A stretch of 64,000 bases of DNA, taken from contig NADL03000014.1 of the NCBI GenBank assembly GCA_002205965.3, positions 848,796 to 912,795 on the forward strand, given 5' to 3'. Both the position numbers and the translations under genes were made by a program. The number at the start of each line of letters is the position of its first letter. The first letter of the stretch is position 1. The notes under the pieces are model-generated. The model was not told where the DNA came from. It saw nothing but the letters and a program-made list of their open reading frames with translations, and searched no databases. This stretch comes from Kappaphycus alvarezii (taxonomy: Eukaryota > Rhodophyta > Florideophyceae > Gigartinales > Solieriaceae). Shown here piece after piece: positions 23,665 to 35,054 of this stretch.

Positions 23665-24987
23665 TAAAGACGACTAGAAGAGGTGAGCACAGGAAGAAGA
23701 ATGATATCTGAGTAAAGCGACTATCGGACAACTAACGTAGCTAAACGCAAATGCCCAGGCGGAACGAGAGCTGCTGCACGCAACAGAATTGCGTATAGGC
23801 AGAGAGTAGAGAGTAACAGGGGATTGCTTAAAAGGAAAATGATAACGAATGAAGCCAGATAACACGTAACTTCGATAGAATGCAAAAGAAGTCCCTAAGT
23901 TTTGAGTTCACGCGAACTCAACTCCGAAAAAAAAAGATTTGATGGACAACTCGCTACCTTCCCCTGTAGGAGCTGATTTATTCCCTTAAATTCTAAAAGC
24001 AAAATACAGTGAAAATGATTACAATACATAATTACTGACGCAACTCAATCATCCCTGAAGGCTGGTTGCGCTTGCAACAGGGAGGAAACTGGTCACCAGG
24101 ATCCGCGGGTCGTCTGAATTTTAAAAAGAAGTAGAGATGCGGAAAAGAGCGGTGAAGAAGCCGAGAAAGGCCATTACCCCTTGCTTCGATACCTAGCAAC
24201 CCACGTTGCGTTCCAGCGAGACGGCCCCGCGAGCACGGCCCTACGACCACCCGCTCTACCACTGTGCCTGATAACACCTGCATATACCGGTGGTTTAGGA
24301 CCACACTTCAGTCGTTCGCTGGTGTTGGTAGGAGGAAGTAGTGTGCGGAAATAACGGCGGAAACGTGGGACTGTTGCCAGAGACCGGCTTGAGGAGCACG
24401 GTGCAGCAGGTAGGCCGAAAGGTTGCGGAGGCTGGAAGTCCGTAGAAGAGAGGCCGAGGTTTAGCTTGTTAATTAGGGAGACAGCGGAGAAGTCGGGGTA
24501 GGAGCTAGGAGGGTGTGGAGACAGCGGAGGCCGGAAGTTTACGCAGGGGGACGTTGTGGGAGCTCAGGACTTGGGAAGGCAGGAGGATGGCGTGGGGAGG
24601 GTGGCAGCATTTCTGCACTGAAAAAACAGGTCGTAATGGGACTGTGAATCGAGTGGAAATTTCGGGTTTGGTTAACGTATGGAAGAAGTAGCCGGTTGGT
24701 GGTACTTCCTACGTGCTAATATTTCCTACGTGCTAATAAGTAGGAAAGAGAAATAAACCTAGTTAAATTAATTCATGCCAATCTGAGCTCATGAAGAGAA
24801 AAGAAAAATTCCCAAGAAATAGTACTACGTATTTCGTTACCTACTGATAAACTAGCATACTTACCAGAGCTAGTTAGTAATAGTATCGCAGCTACCATAC
24901 TTATCGTAGATAGTATCTTTTAGGTGAATACTTATATGTTTTATGCTAATTACGATAACGTAACATTTTTTACTAACTGCGGTAACG
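23665..24987. other. no gene; G-rich then AT-rich spacer
   Basis: Upstream of the H3-tail paralog start. A minus frame at 24304-24032 is Arg/Gly-rich with no domain. Positions 24300-24660 are G-rich with short direct repeats (ggagacagcgga). From 24690 the sequence turns TA-rich with TAC/GTA triplets, including a direct repeat tttcctacgtgctaata near 24706-24738. Confidence 0.45.
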
Positions 24988-25517
24988 TATACCACAGTTG
25001 TATCTACATTAAGTAGTATTTGCTAAACCCTACTACCTGCTACCTATATTCTGTAGGAGCTACCTTTTATCTGTACTAGGTATTGAACTAACTATTGCCG
25101 ATGTTAAATAATACTTACTTCCTACCTGCTATTAAGTAATCGCAACTATGTACTAATATGTGCGACACTGATTCTGTGTCACTAGTAACTAACAAGTAGA
25201 TAGTGAGTACTTCCTGCAGTACATTAGCGTTGACGTACTACTAGTAAATAGCTCCTTTGCGGTAGTAAATTACTAGCCTTTATTATTGTGTAGTAATTAC
25301 TCACTTTTGAGTAGCTACTAGTGCTGCTACCAACTCGTAAAAAGTACTAATAGTACTAGTACCTGTTGTAATACAGTTCTATGTATTAGTGAACCGTAAT
25401 TGCATCTACCATCCAATACATAGTTTTATAACTACTACGAAGTATTTAGTAGGTCAAAATAGCACCATCAAGTAATATCTGTTACTACAATTATTAGCTA
25501 CTAGAAATTAGATTCTA
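24988..25517. repeat. TAC/GTA-rich repeat, left copy flanking duplicated block 1
   Basis: About 530 bp, nearly identical to 31855-32382 and 47825-48353. It consists largely of TA steps in TAC, GTA, TAG and CTA contexts (tactac, gtagta, agtactag). It joins directly to pol sequence of the following gypsy copy at 25515-25517, where both partners share CTA. In the other copies the same repeat lies only downstream of the element, so this junction is head-to-tail. Confidence 0.85.
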
Positions 25518-28500
25518 GGCTAGATTATGGAATGCTGGAGCATATCCCAGCACCTGTACTTCCTAAGACAAAGAGTTCTGATCAAGTTGTTCCAAGAGTT
25601 GTGATCACTCCGGCCAGGAAAACGAAAACGAAGAAGAAATTTAAGAGTATCCCGAAGGACGTACTAGAGTATGTGAAGAAGTACAATTTGGTAGCTGACC
25701 TTGCATCGGCCCCAACTGGAATACCATTTGGTCAACTTTTGAGGGGCGACGCAGAGGATGTGAGAAAAGAACTCAAAAAAATTATAAGGTCTAATAGTCC
25801 GCGAATGGTAAGAAATTGTTTCTTCAATCGTCCTCGACAGCGCCAAGACGTCTTAAGCTGGTACCAGTCAAAGTATTGGGAATGAAAACCCAAGCTCTTT
25901 TCGATTCGAGCGCTGTTCCACCTCATTTCAGAAACTTTGGAGACAGATCTAGGTCTCGAAATTATTCCAACTGCTCGAAGAATAACTGTTGCGGATGGAA
26001 CCGCATCAAAATGCATGGGCACTGTTGACAAGGTTCCGTGTTCTTTGGGGACTCTAAAGTTGATGTAGACTTTCTTGTCATGCCTAATCTACCTTTCGAT
26101 GCAATTATTGGTTGCTGTACCATGGAAAGACTAGGGACATGCATCGACTTTGGCAACCAAAGCGTTTCAGTTCATATAGACAGCAGAACCGTGAAAATGC
26201 CCCTGGACTTCGACAAAAGCATACACACGGAAGATTTAAGAGAAACGGACAGCGATTATTTCACTTCTAGCTTTGACAGCGAAGATTCCGAACCAACTAA
26301 CATTTTCAGAAGTGGAAAAGGGTACGCTCGAGGGATAATGAACATGGCATGGAATGATTATGATTCTGGGTTCAAAACAGATGACGACTGGAATTCCAGG
26401 GCAAATTTGAGACCCACTGTGTTTTGTTTTGCGATAATATCGAATCAAAGGACGGCATTCAGAGGATGAAAGAAGATTATTTTTGCAAAGAGAATGAGAA
26501 TATGTCGATTTTCCTATCTGAAGATATGAGAATGTCGGAAGAGGTTCTTCATAATATGGAGGGTAAGAATCAAGAAGAAAAAGAGCGCAAGACTGCAGAA
26601 ATTCAAGAAAAAATACAGCACGTTCCCGCTCCCGCCTCAATGAAAATATCAGACATTTTAACATCTTCCGAAGTAATTGCATGGAGCGTTTCAGATCTAA
26701 GACAAGCAAGTGCACCGGTCACTCAGTCATTTGAACTTACCGATACTCAACCAATTCACCTTAGGCCTAGGCGTCAACCGCCAAAATATGACCAATTATC
26801 TCAGAGAATGATACAAGAATGCTGGAAAATTGATATTATTCGGGCAGTTTCATCCCCATGGTCATTTCCAGTTGCGACAAGGAAGGATGGAAAAGTTCTC
26901 TTTTGCGTCGACTACCGACAGTTGAACCAAAGAATGATACCTGATCGATTTCCGATTCCGAACATGGAGGAAATCCTCGAGGACTGAAGGACGGGAGGTA
27001 CTTCACCTCAATTGACCTTTACACTGGCTATTGGCAGATTCGTTGATGAAAAATGTAAGGAAAAAACAACTTTTACCTGCAAAGCCGGTACATTCAGGTT
27101 CGAAGTGATGCCTTTTGGTCTCATGAATCAGCTACATTCCAAAGAATGATGAACGAGGTTTTGAAAGGACTTCCATTTGCAAGAGTTTATATCGATGATG
27201 TCGTTATATCTCAAAAACCTTGGATCAGCACATATCGCATGTCAAGGCAGTGGTGGAGAGGATATCGGCATACAGCTGAAAATTAAGTTGAGCAAATGCT
27301 TCTTTGCGAAAATTCTATCCAATTAGTCGGTCATATCGTCGATCAAGAGGGAATTAAAGTGGTGATCCAGAGAAAACGAAAAAATCAATTGGCACCAAGG
27401 CCCGCTTCAAAGACGGAGGTTGAAGCTTCTTAGGACTGCCTCATATTACAGAGATTTATCAAAGATTTCGCCAGACAGCAGCACCGTTACATGCAGTACT
27501 ACGAAGAACGAAAGTTTTACTGGAAAAGGAAATGCAAACTGCATTCGAGGAGCTTAAAGAGCTATGTGTCCCCCAGTGCTCATGTATCCAGATTCAAGAG
27601 ACCATTTGTTGGGAAACAGATGCCTCAGAACGGCTTTGGGTGTTGTTTGTCCCAAAAACATGAAAACGGAAGACTGCACCCTGTTCAATTCAATCGTACT
27701 CTGAATGATGCGGAAAAGAGATACTCAGTCTGCGAGAAAGAAGCACTAGCTTTCGTCTTCGCAATAAAAATGTTTCGCGTGTAACTTTTATCACTCGAAA
27801 AATTTGTCTTGATAACTAATCACCAGGCACTTAAGACGCATTCCAAAAGAAAGATGTACATCACCGCTTGGCCGATGGCTCGACATTTTCGCAGAATATC
27901 GGTCTGAAATTGTGTGTAGACTCGGACGCAGTAATCAGCCTGCTGACTACCTGTCCCGCTTGAGGGATCCAATGAGTCCAAATGAAAAAGCTTCCGAGAC
28001 ATCGTCGGAGCTGCCGAGGTGCAAGTGCCGAACGATAAAGAGTACAGCTAGTATTCACGGACTAATTAAATTCCTTGATGGACTAGAAATGAAAAAGGTT
28101 GATCTTGAACACAGAAATTTGGGTACGAAGGAATCAAAAGGCTTTTACATTGCGGAACGGTAAACTCGTCCTAGACAATAACGCCATTCCTCGACTAGTG
28201 GCCCCTTTGAAAGAAAGGATGAAGATCCTGAGGACTTTTCATGATGAGCTAGGGTATTGGGATCTAGTAACAACAAAACAATTTATACGGAAATATTGGT
28301 GCCAGTATCCATAAAGACATCTATAATTTCGGGAAAAGTTGCGATAAATGTCAAAAATTCACTCCAAAAAGAACGTATAAGACCAATCTAAGCTTTCCAG
28401 TTTCAGGTATTTTTGAAACCCTCAATCGACTTTGCCGGCCCATTCAAGGAAACCTATTCCGGAAACAAATATCTCCGTAGTTTTGGAACACTGGCCAATA

Positions 28501-29275
28501 GCAGTTGCAGTTGAGGAGGCCAATGCTGGGGTGGTCCTGAGATTCATCGAAAAGAAATAATTGAACCGTTTGGTCTACCAAAAAGGATCATCTCGGATAG
28601 CGCCCTTTGTTTTACTGCAACGTGACTGCTTCGTTTTTTGGAAGAAAAGGAGTTCAGTTGAAGACAGTTCTCGTATACGCTCCTATGTCAAACTGGAAAG
28701 CTGAAGGATGGTTGGAACCATCAAACGAGCAATATCGAAAACTATGTCGAAGAATGAGATCTAGTGGGAAGATGCCTTACCGAAAGTGTTACACGGCTAT
28801 CGTCGAAGAAGAGGAAGAAGTGGACGCTCACAATTTGAGCTAATGTACGGAAGGGCTCCCAGAATAGTAAAGATAGCCGTGGAAATAAATAAGATCGATG
28901 TAGAGAGTAGAGAAGTCGAACTACTGGCCACAGAAGGCTGGAGATCACACCGCGCGTTAACACAGACAAGAATTGAGGGTGCAGAGGCTCCAGTCCAAAC
29001 CTTCTCAGTCGGCTCTAGAGTACTTGTAGTACATTGAAAAGCAATGCAACCGGTGTGAAGTGGCCGGCTTTCCAAACAAAGTACCGAACCCTTGCATCGT
29101 CACGGAGGAAAGACACCCGCATTATAAGCTCTGTTGAAGCTCAGGGAAGAGATAAAGGAGGGCCATCAATGCACGTCGCCTTGTCCCTTATCATCGTAGG
29201 CCTGAAGAATTCCTTCTCACACAGGACTTTGTGCAACCACGAGGCATACTCATCTTTAACTATAGAATGATTCCT
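25517..29275 (+). pseudogene. Ty3/gypsy pol, copy 1 (frameshifted, 5'-truncated)
   Basis: Copy of the element at 41.4-45.3 kb, truncated at its 5' end. Order: pre-protease linker (EHIPAPVLP..., PKDVLEYVKKYNLVADLAS); retropepsin at about 25840-26170 (ALFDSSAVP; Gly of DSG changed to Ser, then VMPNLPFDAIIG); acidic linker; RT at 26740-27230 (RPRRQPPKYDQL, SPWSFPVATRKDGKVLF, YRQLNQRMIPDRFPIPN, RVYIDDV); RNase H at 27560-27780 (a damaged TDASE block, then SVCEKEALAFVFA); integrase at 28190-29090 (RTFHDELGYWDL, LPKRIISD, FELMYGRAPR, FSVGSRVLVVH). At least a dozen frame changes, mostly 1-base gains or losses relative to copy 2, so it is inactive unless the indels are sequencing errors. No CCHC gag is visible. 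Confidence 0.9.
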
Positions 29276-30372
29276 ATGGGAGGAAAGAGAGCCTGGGAGG
29301 TGATCATCTCGATTACGCATTACGCGGGACTACTACGAACTCCACGTAATCCTCCATTTCTACATTAATATGTGCGTATGGTTTCGTACGTTGAACGGCC
29401 CATTGCTACCCAAAGAAGATTTCCGACTATTAATAAGAGTTCTATTTTCATTCCAAAACGGAAGGTTCACGGAAGCAGGTCCAGAGTTTGTGGAGGTAAT
29501 ATATCATTACTCTACAGAAAAGTAGGGGAAAGTAGCTATCGGAGACTTGTCGAAAACCTATCTCAATGTTATCCGCCCGATTTATGTATTTGTCAAGAAC
29601 AATCAAGATTTGCAACTGAAAGGTTACAGCTTACCCCCTGATATGGAATAGCGACGGGTCCCATATCCAATATGGGAACCTTGCGTTTCTCCGCCAAGGA
29701 ACACGAGCTCAGCTGAAGATCAAGATCCTCCGAGACCGTCATGATGATACGAGCAAGACCATCCAGTGATCGTGGCGGATCATCGAAAAGGACAGGGTGT
29801 CGAGAGCAACGAGGAAGATCAGCAAGGAGATCACCTCAAACAAAGCCTAGTCTCCCAAGTGTAAGCTATGCCTCCATAATTATTGGAAGGCTACCGAATA
29901 GACGTTGGCTTCGCGAAATAACGGAGGACCCCCGAGAAGCCGAGGTAATTTCCTATTTTGCGATTAGTATTTGCATGTGCTTCCAAAGCATTCATGGGGC
30001 GCACCTTACTCGTGAGGACTCAGTCCTTATGTTGCTATTCTTTTCTCCATCAGATACCCGTTTCTGGACCCATTGGCAGAGAAATTCGCATACTACATCT
30101 ACTACGTTACATTTGGAAGGTTCGGAGAAGTGAAACAAGAGTATTTCACTAGAGACCACTGTGAAACCATACTTAGGATATATGAAACTATCGACCAAGA
30201 GGCAGAGCCAGTCATCGCACGGTACACACTCTCCCACTATATCGGAAATCAGTTAATGTCATATCCTTTCAGTCAACCGTATAGTCTCCCTGATGAATGG
30301 ATGGAACTACCAGAAGAACAGCAGGAGCAATGTAAACGAGCCGGGACGAACGTCTCGAGAGGGAGGACGTGA
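29276..30372 (+). pseudogene. extra two-domain ORF after integrase, copy 1
   Basis: Sense frames continue for about 1 kb past integrase, in the position of an additional or env-like ORF. Two homologous segments of ~110 residues can be read. Segment A (about 29290-29640) contains ITRDYYELHVILHFYIN and NGPLLPKEDFRLL. Segment B (about 29880-30250) contains ITEDPREAEVISYFAISIC, HLTREDSVLMLLFFSP and FAYYIYYVTFGRF. The C-terminus SLPDEWMELPEEQQEQC ends in a TGA that coincides with the first bases of the LTR-like block at 30370. No transmembrane segment or glycoprotein signature. I do not recognise the fold. Frames are interrupted by single-base indels. Confidence 0.6.
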
Positions 30373-30655
30373 TGTGCGCTAAATTTGCACACGAAAGAAA
30401 ATCTAGAAGAGGACCAAATTCGGATATAGTATCGGAATTTGCAAGATATTTTTACAGTTTCTGAATTTGCAAGATATTTTTAATTTGGATGAGTGTGGCA
30501 AGTTCATAGGTTCATTTTGTTTTAAGACACGGTGCCAATTATGTATGTCATTACACGTCCAAGGTCGTCATACTTTTCGAAGACGTCTCAGTATTTAAAG
30601 TTCGAAATCGACGTCGTTGAGGAAAACCTCCCGGCATCAACTACCCTATCGGCTC
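30370..30655 (+). promoter_or_regulatory. LTR-like block, copy 1 (TATTTAAAG box)
   Basis: Begins TGATGTGCGCTAAATTTGCA immediately at the stop of the two-domain ORF and recurs at 39909 and 46361 in the same orientation. It contains a tandem 'gaatttgcaagatattttta' pair and a TATTTAAAG element near 30592. In copy 2 the block lies on both sides of the element, so I interpret it as (part of) the LTR. Similarity ends after ATCGGCTC. Confidence 0.65.
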
Positions 30656-31054
30656 ACTCACAATTCGGAGGCCACACGGTGAAGAATTCTGACTGTCGTG
30701 GGCCGTAATCTTTGCCTTGATAGCTTGGCGGAGGTCATTGCAATCACCGAGACCAGATGATTGGGTAGCGTGAGAACTGTTCAGGCGGTATTGGCAACTT
30801 TCGATACCGATTACATTGTCGATATCCTCATTGGTCTTGCGGTCGATGTAGCTCACGGCCGGGGCGGTGAGAATGGATAAACGGCGCCCCATGTGACCTT
30901 CCAGCTCGACGAGAGCAGCCTTACGAGAACTGGAAAGAGTACCGGGGTGAATGTCAACCAAAGTACCGTCAAAGTCGAGACCCATGACGAGAGTGTCATT
31001 GTTGATGCCAGCAAGCACATTAGCTACGTCGGACGAGGAGAGACCGGACGGCAT
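30641..31054 (-). CDS. truncated HAD-family phosphatase-like protein, copy 1
   Basis: Reads VMGLDFDGTLVDIHPGTLSS near residue 23, carrying the DxDGT nucleophile motif of HAD phosphatases; the LDFDGTLvdI context is most like trehalose-6-phosphate phosphatases. RLSILTAPAVSYIDR, an S/T motif-II-like strand, and an NVIG segment follow. The Lys/Asp motifs III and IV are absent; the frame stops after 137 codons, inside the end of the LTR-like block, so a retrotransposon insertion probably truncated a host gene. I chose the Met at 31054: the 51 upstream codons of the open frame are hydrophobic leader-like and a TATAAATA lies on this strand at about 31185-31176. Identical in the second copy. Confidence 0.55.
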   Translation of the reverse strand: MPSGLSSSDVANVLAGINNDTLVMGLDFDGTLVDIHPGTLSSSRKAALVELEGHMGRRLSILTAPAVSYIDRKTNEDIDNVIGIESCQYRLNSSHATQSSGLGDCNDLRQAIKAKITAHDSQNSSPCGLRIVSEPIG

Positions 31055-31192
31055 AGTGGAGTGTAAGGGTAGAAGCGGGGAGTGTGTGTTCGAGAGTAGA
31101 AAGGTGAGGAGGAGAGCAATGGTGGGGTGAGAGATATTTGGGTTGTGGCGCTGATAGTCCCGGTATTTACAGCCGGTATTTATAAAAAGATT

Positions 31193-31270
31193 ATAGACCT
31201 GTAGCACCCGCTCGATTTCGCCACCGCTCGCAAGCTCGCTCCCGCTTGAGAGCGCGTCCTACAGGTCTAT
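31193..31270. repeat. hairpin with 12-bp outer stem, copy 1
   Basis: ATAGACCTGTAG and its exact reverse complement enclose 54 bases of GC-rich sequence containing repeated gctcg motifs. Located 5' of the HAD-like ORF and conserved at 47182-47259. Its length and ends are tRNA-like, but no proper D-arm or T-loop could be fitted. Confidence 0.7.
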
Positions 31271-31597
31271 GCACATGGAAAAGTAAAAGTGCTGTGTGAT
31301 AGAAACGAAGGTGTGAGGAAAGCGACGCAAGCAGTAGTACTAAGAAAACGATATTGCTTTTTCTTGATTTTCTAGAGAGAGACACACCCACCAACCAAGG
31401 CCAAAAACTTTCTATAGCTTGGGCTCAAGCAACACAGAGTTGCGAGCCCCAGATACTAAGCAATATCACGATCACGGCAAACAACTACCTAAAATTGGCC
31501 TAATAAACCTTCATCAAAGCTAATGAACAGACTGGTGCGCTCCACAACTCCCACCATTACCACGTCCATTCCGGTCCTTCTTGTCCTCGTCCTTCTT

Positions 31598-31855
31598 TTA
31601 CTTCTTGTCCTTCTTCTCTTTGGCCCTTCTCTCCTTCGTCTCCCTCTTCTTGTGAGCTCGGTTAATCGCGTCTTGGTAAAGTTGCAAAACAACTTCATCA
31701 TTGATCCCCAAACCACGCACAGCTGCTGCATATTCGGCCTGTAAATCTGTAAGAGTAGCACCATAAGCGAAAAGTTGGGAAAAATTGTTTGGGTTGGTTC
31801 TGTTGCGCTCGCGACATGCGTGACTGTCCCAAATTTCGTATACGCGTCTGCACAT
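31598..31855 (-). pseudogene. Lys/Arg-rich small protein, copy 1 (frame-disrupted)
   Basis: Starts MCRRVYEIWDSHACRERN and continues with a helical segment FSQLFAYGATLTDLQAEYAAAV, then LQLYQDAINRAHKKRE and a Lys/Glu/Arg-rich tail. Copy 2 (47499-47825) has a cleaner 108-codon version. Here an expanded Lys/Arg-coding tract (about 31590-31620) changes the frame. No known domain. Its start lies exactly at the border of the TAC/GTA-rich repeat. Confidence 0.4.
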
Positions 31856-33110
31856 ATACCACAGTTGTATCTACATTAAAAAGTAGTATCTGCTAAACCC
31901 TACTACCTGCTACCAATATTCTGTAGGAGCTACCTTTTATCTGTACTAGGTATTGAACTACCTATTGCCGATGTTAAATAATACTTACTTCCTACCTGCT
32001 ATGAAGTATTCGCAAGTATGTGCTTATATGTGCGACACTGATTCTGTGTCACTAGTAACAAGTAGATAGTGAGTACTTCCTGCAGTACATTAGCGTTGAC
32101 GTACTACTAGTAAATAGCTCCTTTGCGGTAGTAAATTACTAGCCTTTATTATTGTGTAGTAATTACTCACTTTTGAGTAGCTACTAGTGCTGCTACCAAC
32201 TCGTAAAAAGTACTAATAGTACTAGTACCTGATGTAATACAGTTCTATGTATTAGTGAACCCTAATTGCATCTACCATCCAATACATAGTTTTATAACTA
32301 CTACGAAGTATTTAGTAGGTCAAAATAGCACCATCAAGTAATATCTGTTACTACAATTATTAGCTACTAGAAATTAGATTCTACTTACCGACCTAATACT
32401 GCTATTTCATGTACGTATTAGTCACTAAATACGTATGAAACAGTAGTGCTACTACGCACTTACCTACTACCTACCTATATAAACTACGTACTTAGTACTA
32501 GTACATGGCGGTACAATTAGTACAAGTGTGCTATTAGTATTATTGCTAGGTACTATTAATACGATCACTAAGCTCTGTAATACCATAGCACCTATTAGAT
32601 AGGAAGTAGTTCCCACTACTTACTATAATTATTGCTTTGAGAGACCAGTACAAATAGGTAATACTACCAATACCTACTAGTACCTCCTTTCTATTAGGGA
32701 CCAGTACAAATAAGTAATACTACCAATACTTACTAGTGCTTACTATCTTTTTGGGACTGTCACTGCTAGTTAGTACTACTAATACCTGCTTGGTACCAGA
32801 TAATAGTAGGTCGGTGATGGAAACGCAAATGCATGTTCGGATTTATTTATAGTGACATTACTGACATTCAAGTGTCCCCACTGACATTCATAAGGATCAA
32901 CAATGGACTCTATAATCATACAGCTCGTTCGGGCAATCGAAAGAACTACTAACTTAGCTAGCAATGCGGCAGAGCTAAGACACTAGCATCGAGTGCTTAC
33001 AGTGCATTCCGTAATGATTTAGTGCCGCGTGAGTGTAGTTTACACTGGCCAGGGATGATACCAATTTCCAGCTGGTTCGCTGGGCCAAATCCTATAACAA
33101 TCTTCTGATT
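31855..33110. repeat. TAC/GTA-rich repeat, right flank of duplicated block 1
   Basis: The first 528 bp equal 24988-25517. The next ~730 bp continue in the same triplet style and match 48354-49530 of block 2. Contains a ~60-bp tandem pair near 32640-32756 (accagtacaaata.gtaata unit). A degraded form of the perfect hairpin of block 2 lies near 32403-32440. No coding frame. Confidence 0.85.
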
Positions 33111-33877
33111 TTGTTTCAGCACCAAATTTTCGTTTGCATGCTGTGAATTAAACATAGAGAAACACAAACACATTTACTAGATTCACTAAAGGTAAAATAG
33201 CTAGAACATGACGTATAACATACCCGCGTTCTCGTCGCATACGTCGTCAGTAGCCGTCTCGACAGGGATGGCGAAACTAAGAGGGTCAGGTGAGTCAAAT
33301 TTTGGAAAAGACGATTTCCATGAGATGGTTAGGGTGCTAGCGTCCTATCCAAATCACGCTAAAAATTGAGGTATCGTCAGTCCCAGATTTCACGAGATGT
33401 GACAGTCATCTTGAGGTGTCCATTCTCACGAGGGTGGATCGGAGGTACGCAAGTGCCTCCATCTGTCGCGAGCCGATCGGCCCGTCTCTGTAACATGAAT
33501 TTCACGCTAAAGCCTTCTCGTGGCGATCTTCGTTCAGAGAACCGAGAAATCGGTTGACCACTAATTTAGCACCCTCATAGAAGATTTCTGTCTTGCAGAA
33601 GCTTACGACTTGTTCAGTTGACGTGTCGCGAAAGCGATACTCCTGCAAGCGAACTTGAGAGCGATTAATGATGCGAGGTATGATATCGAAGTGAAAGAAA
33701 CCATAATATCCAAATGACACGATATTTCAAATCACAATGCAATGAGCGACCAAAGGATGCACAATTTTGATTCGAAACGTGTAAAGAAAACAATACTCAA
33801 AGGATTCAAACAAATGAAACAAAGAACAACGATGACTTGTGATTGGGCCATGAAGGATGAATGGAGGGCGGGAGGCG
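33111..33877. other. no recognisable gene; possible B2 end of DIRS element
   Basis: Short frames only (72 codons at 33720-33502, -). The stretch 33720-33877 adjoins the 3' repeat of the DIRS-type element. It contains, on the minus strand, an AATCCTTTGA segment similar to the sequence on the other side of that repeat (34205-34245), as expected of the B halves of split direct repeats, though diverged. Confidence 0.4.
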
Positions 33878-34199
33878 GAGAACAAGCGACGACTTGAGGA
33901 ACCAGAAGTTGCGCTAGAGGTTTTCAAGTTGGCGGTTATATGGCCCTGTTGAACCGGTCTTGATCGGGGTCCAAGTCCCTTGCGCAAGCGGTACGGCTGC
34001 TACGTAGAAACCAGGAAGCATATGCGGCCGCGGCAGCGAGTGTAGGGTGTACAACGGTAAGCTGCCTACGTGGCCATCATAAAAGGTGCTTACAGTCAAT
34101 TGATGCAACCGTGACAGCGTGACTTATCCAGAGTGGCAGATCAAGGCCACGTTCAACCCCCCTTCTCATATTCACCCATAATTTTCCAATTAAAGTACC
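33878..34199 (-). repeat. 3' direct repeat (A2) of the DIRS-type element
   Basis: About 97% identical to 38138-38460 and in the same orientation. Differences are a few substitutions (for example tggccatcat versus tggccttcct) and one base in a C run. Both contain GCGGCCGCGGCAGCG. Confidence 0.95.
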
Positions 34200-34251
34200 G
34201 AATTAAACATTGAGAAAAACCAAATTCAAAGGATTTGCTTCGAGACTGCGG

Positions 34252-35054
34252 TTACAACAAGTGGCCGAAGAAAAAATACGAATCTTCACACGGTTGCACT
34301 CTTCCATCCAAATACGACTCTCGAAACGTTCTGCCGGCTGACCAATCACCGCAGATGAGGATACCGTATTCTTGGACCCCGATTGCTACGCTTTCAGATG
34401 CAGCGCCCATACGTAGGGAGTGTGAGGACCAAGTAACCTGCGGTGGTGGGGTTATTTTCAGACGAGAGAGCGTAGAAGAAATCCAGATAGATAGGGTGCG
34501 TGCGCCAGTAGACAAGCGAGTACCCGGTAAAGCCCAATAATAGAGCGATTTAGAAGTATTCCCACGGCGTAGAACATAACGAAGCATCAAATCATATCAG
34601 ACTTTCCGAACAGTTTGAATTCCGACCGTAGGAGAGCGTGTGCGAAACCCGTTGCTTGTTCTTGCGGAGCGCTGTTGCGATATCGATAGATTGAGCGTTG
34701 ACAGCAATGTTGTCCAGTAGCAATGATATCCCAGCTTCACCCTGCTCGAAGAACACGTAGCTCACGAGTATTGCGCAAAAATTTCGTAGAAATTCCAAAT
34801 CTGTCGTTGGAGAGGTCATGGCGGCTTGGAAGATTTGGCGGGCCACCGAGCTTGGTAAAGCGCGACGTTCCTTAGAGGCTTCCGGGTCGGTTATGATTTT
34901 TGCGTTCCAAATCGGCTTGCTGATATGCAGTCACTGCGAGCTGTATCAAAGGAGTGAGAGTGAGGGGGCGACCAATCCTGGTGTGAGCAGTTGTAACCGC
35001 GGAGAGATAGTTACGAACTGATCCAGCACTTACGCGAGATTCATCAAAGAGCAA
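34252..35054 (-). pseudogene. tyrosine recombinase of the DIRS-type element (frameshifted)
   Basis: Three overlapping frames give the order of a tyrosine recombinase. The N-terminal core-binding part reads RVSAGSVRNYLSAVTTAHTR. Then comes FFEQGEAGISLLLDNIAV, where the first catalytic Arg of box I is expected near the FFxQGE and appears as Glu. The C-terminal catalytic part reads SHSLRMGAASESVAIGV (HxxR), GDWSAGRTF (W in the H/W position) and SYLDG (the Tyr). Two frame changes separate the parts. The enzyme would integrate circular element DNA; with the present frames and the Arg-to-Glu change it is probably inactive. Confidence 0.75.

Noticed and set aside
24180-24275. tRNA-derived SINE head on the minus strand (GGCACAGTGGTAGAGCG resembles an A box)
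   Set aside because: The B-box candidate GGTATCGAAGC matches poorly, spacing is long, and no second copy or target duplication was found.
30641-31207. N-terminal extension of 51 codons on the HAD-like ORF
   Set aside because: Includes the TATA-like region and AT-rich leader; the Met at 31054 gives the expected distance to the DFDGT motif.
30371-31207. HAD-like ORF as a cargo gene carried by the gypsy element
   Set aside because: It lies outside the LTR-like block, and both copies share the same outer flank, which indicates segmental duplication of one insertion site rather than mobilised cargo.
31193-31270. tRNA-like sequence (78 nt, paired ends)
   Set aside because: The outer stem is 12 bp instead of 7 and I could not fit a D-arm, anticodon arm or T-loop with the invariant bases on either strand.
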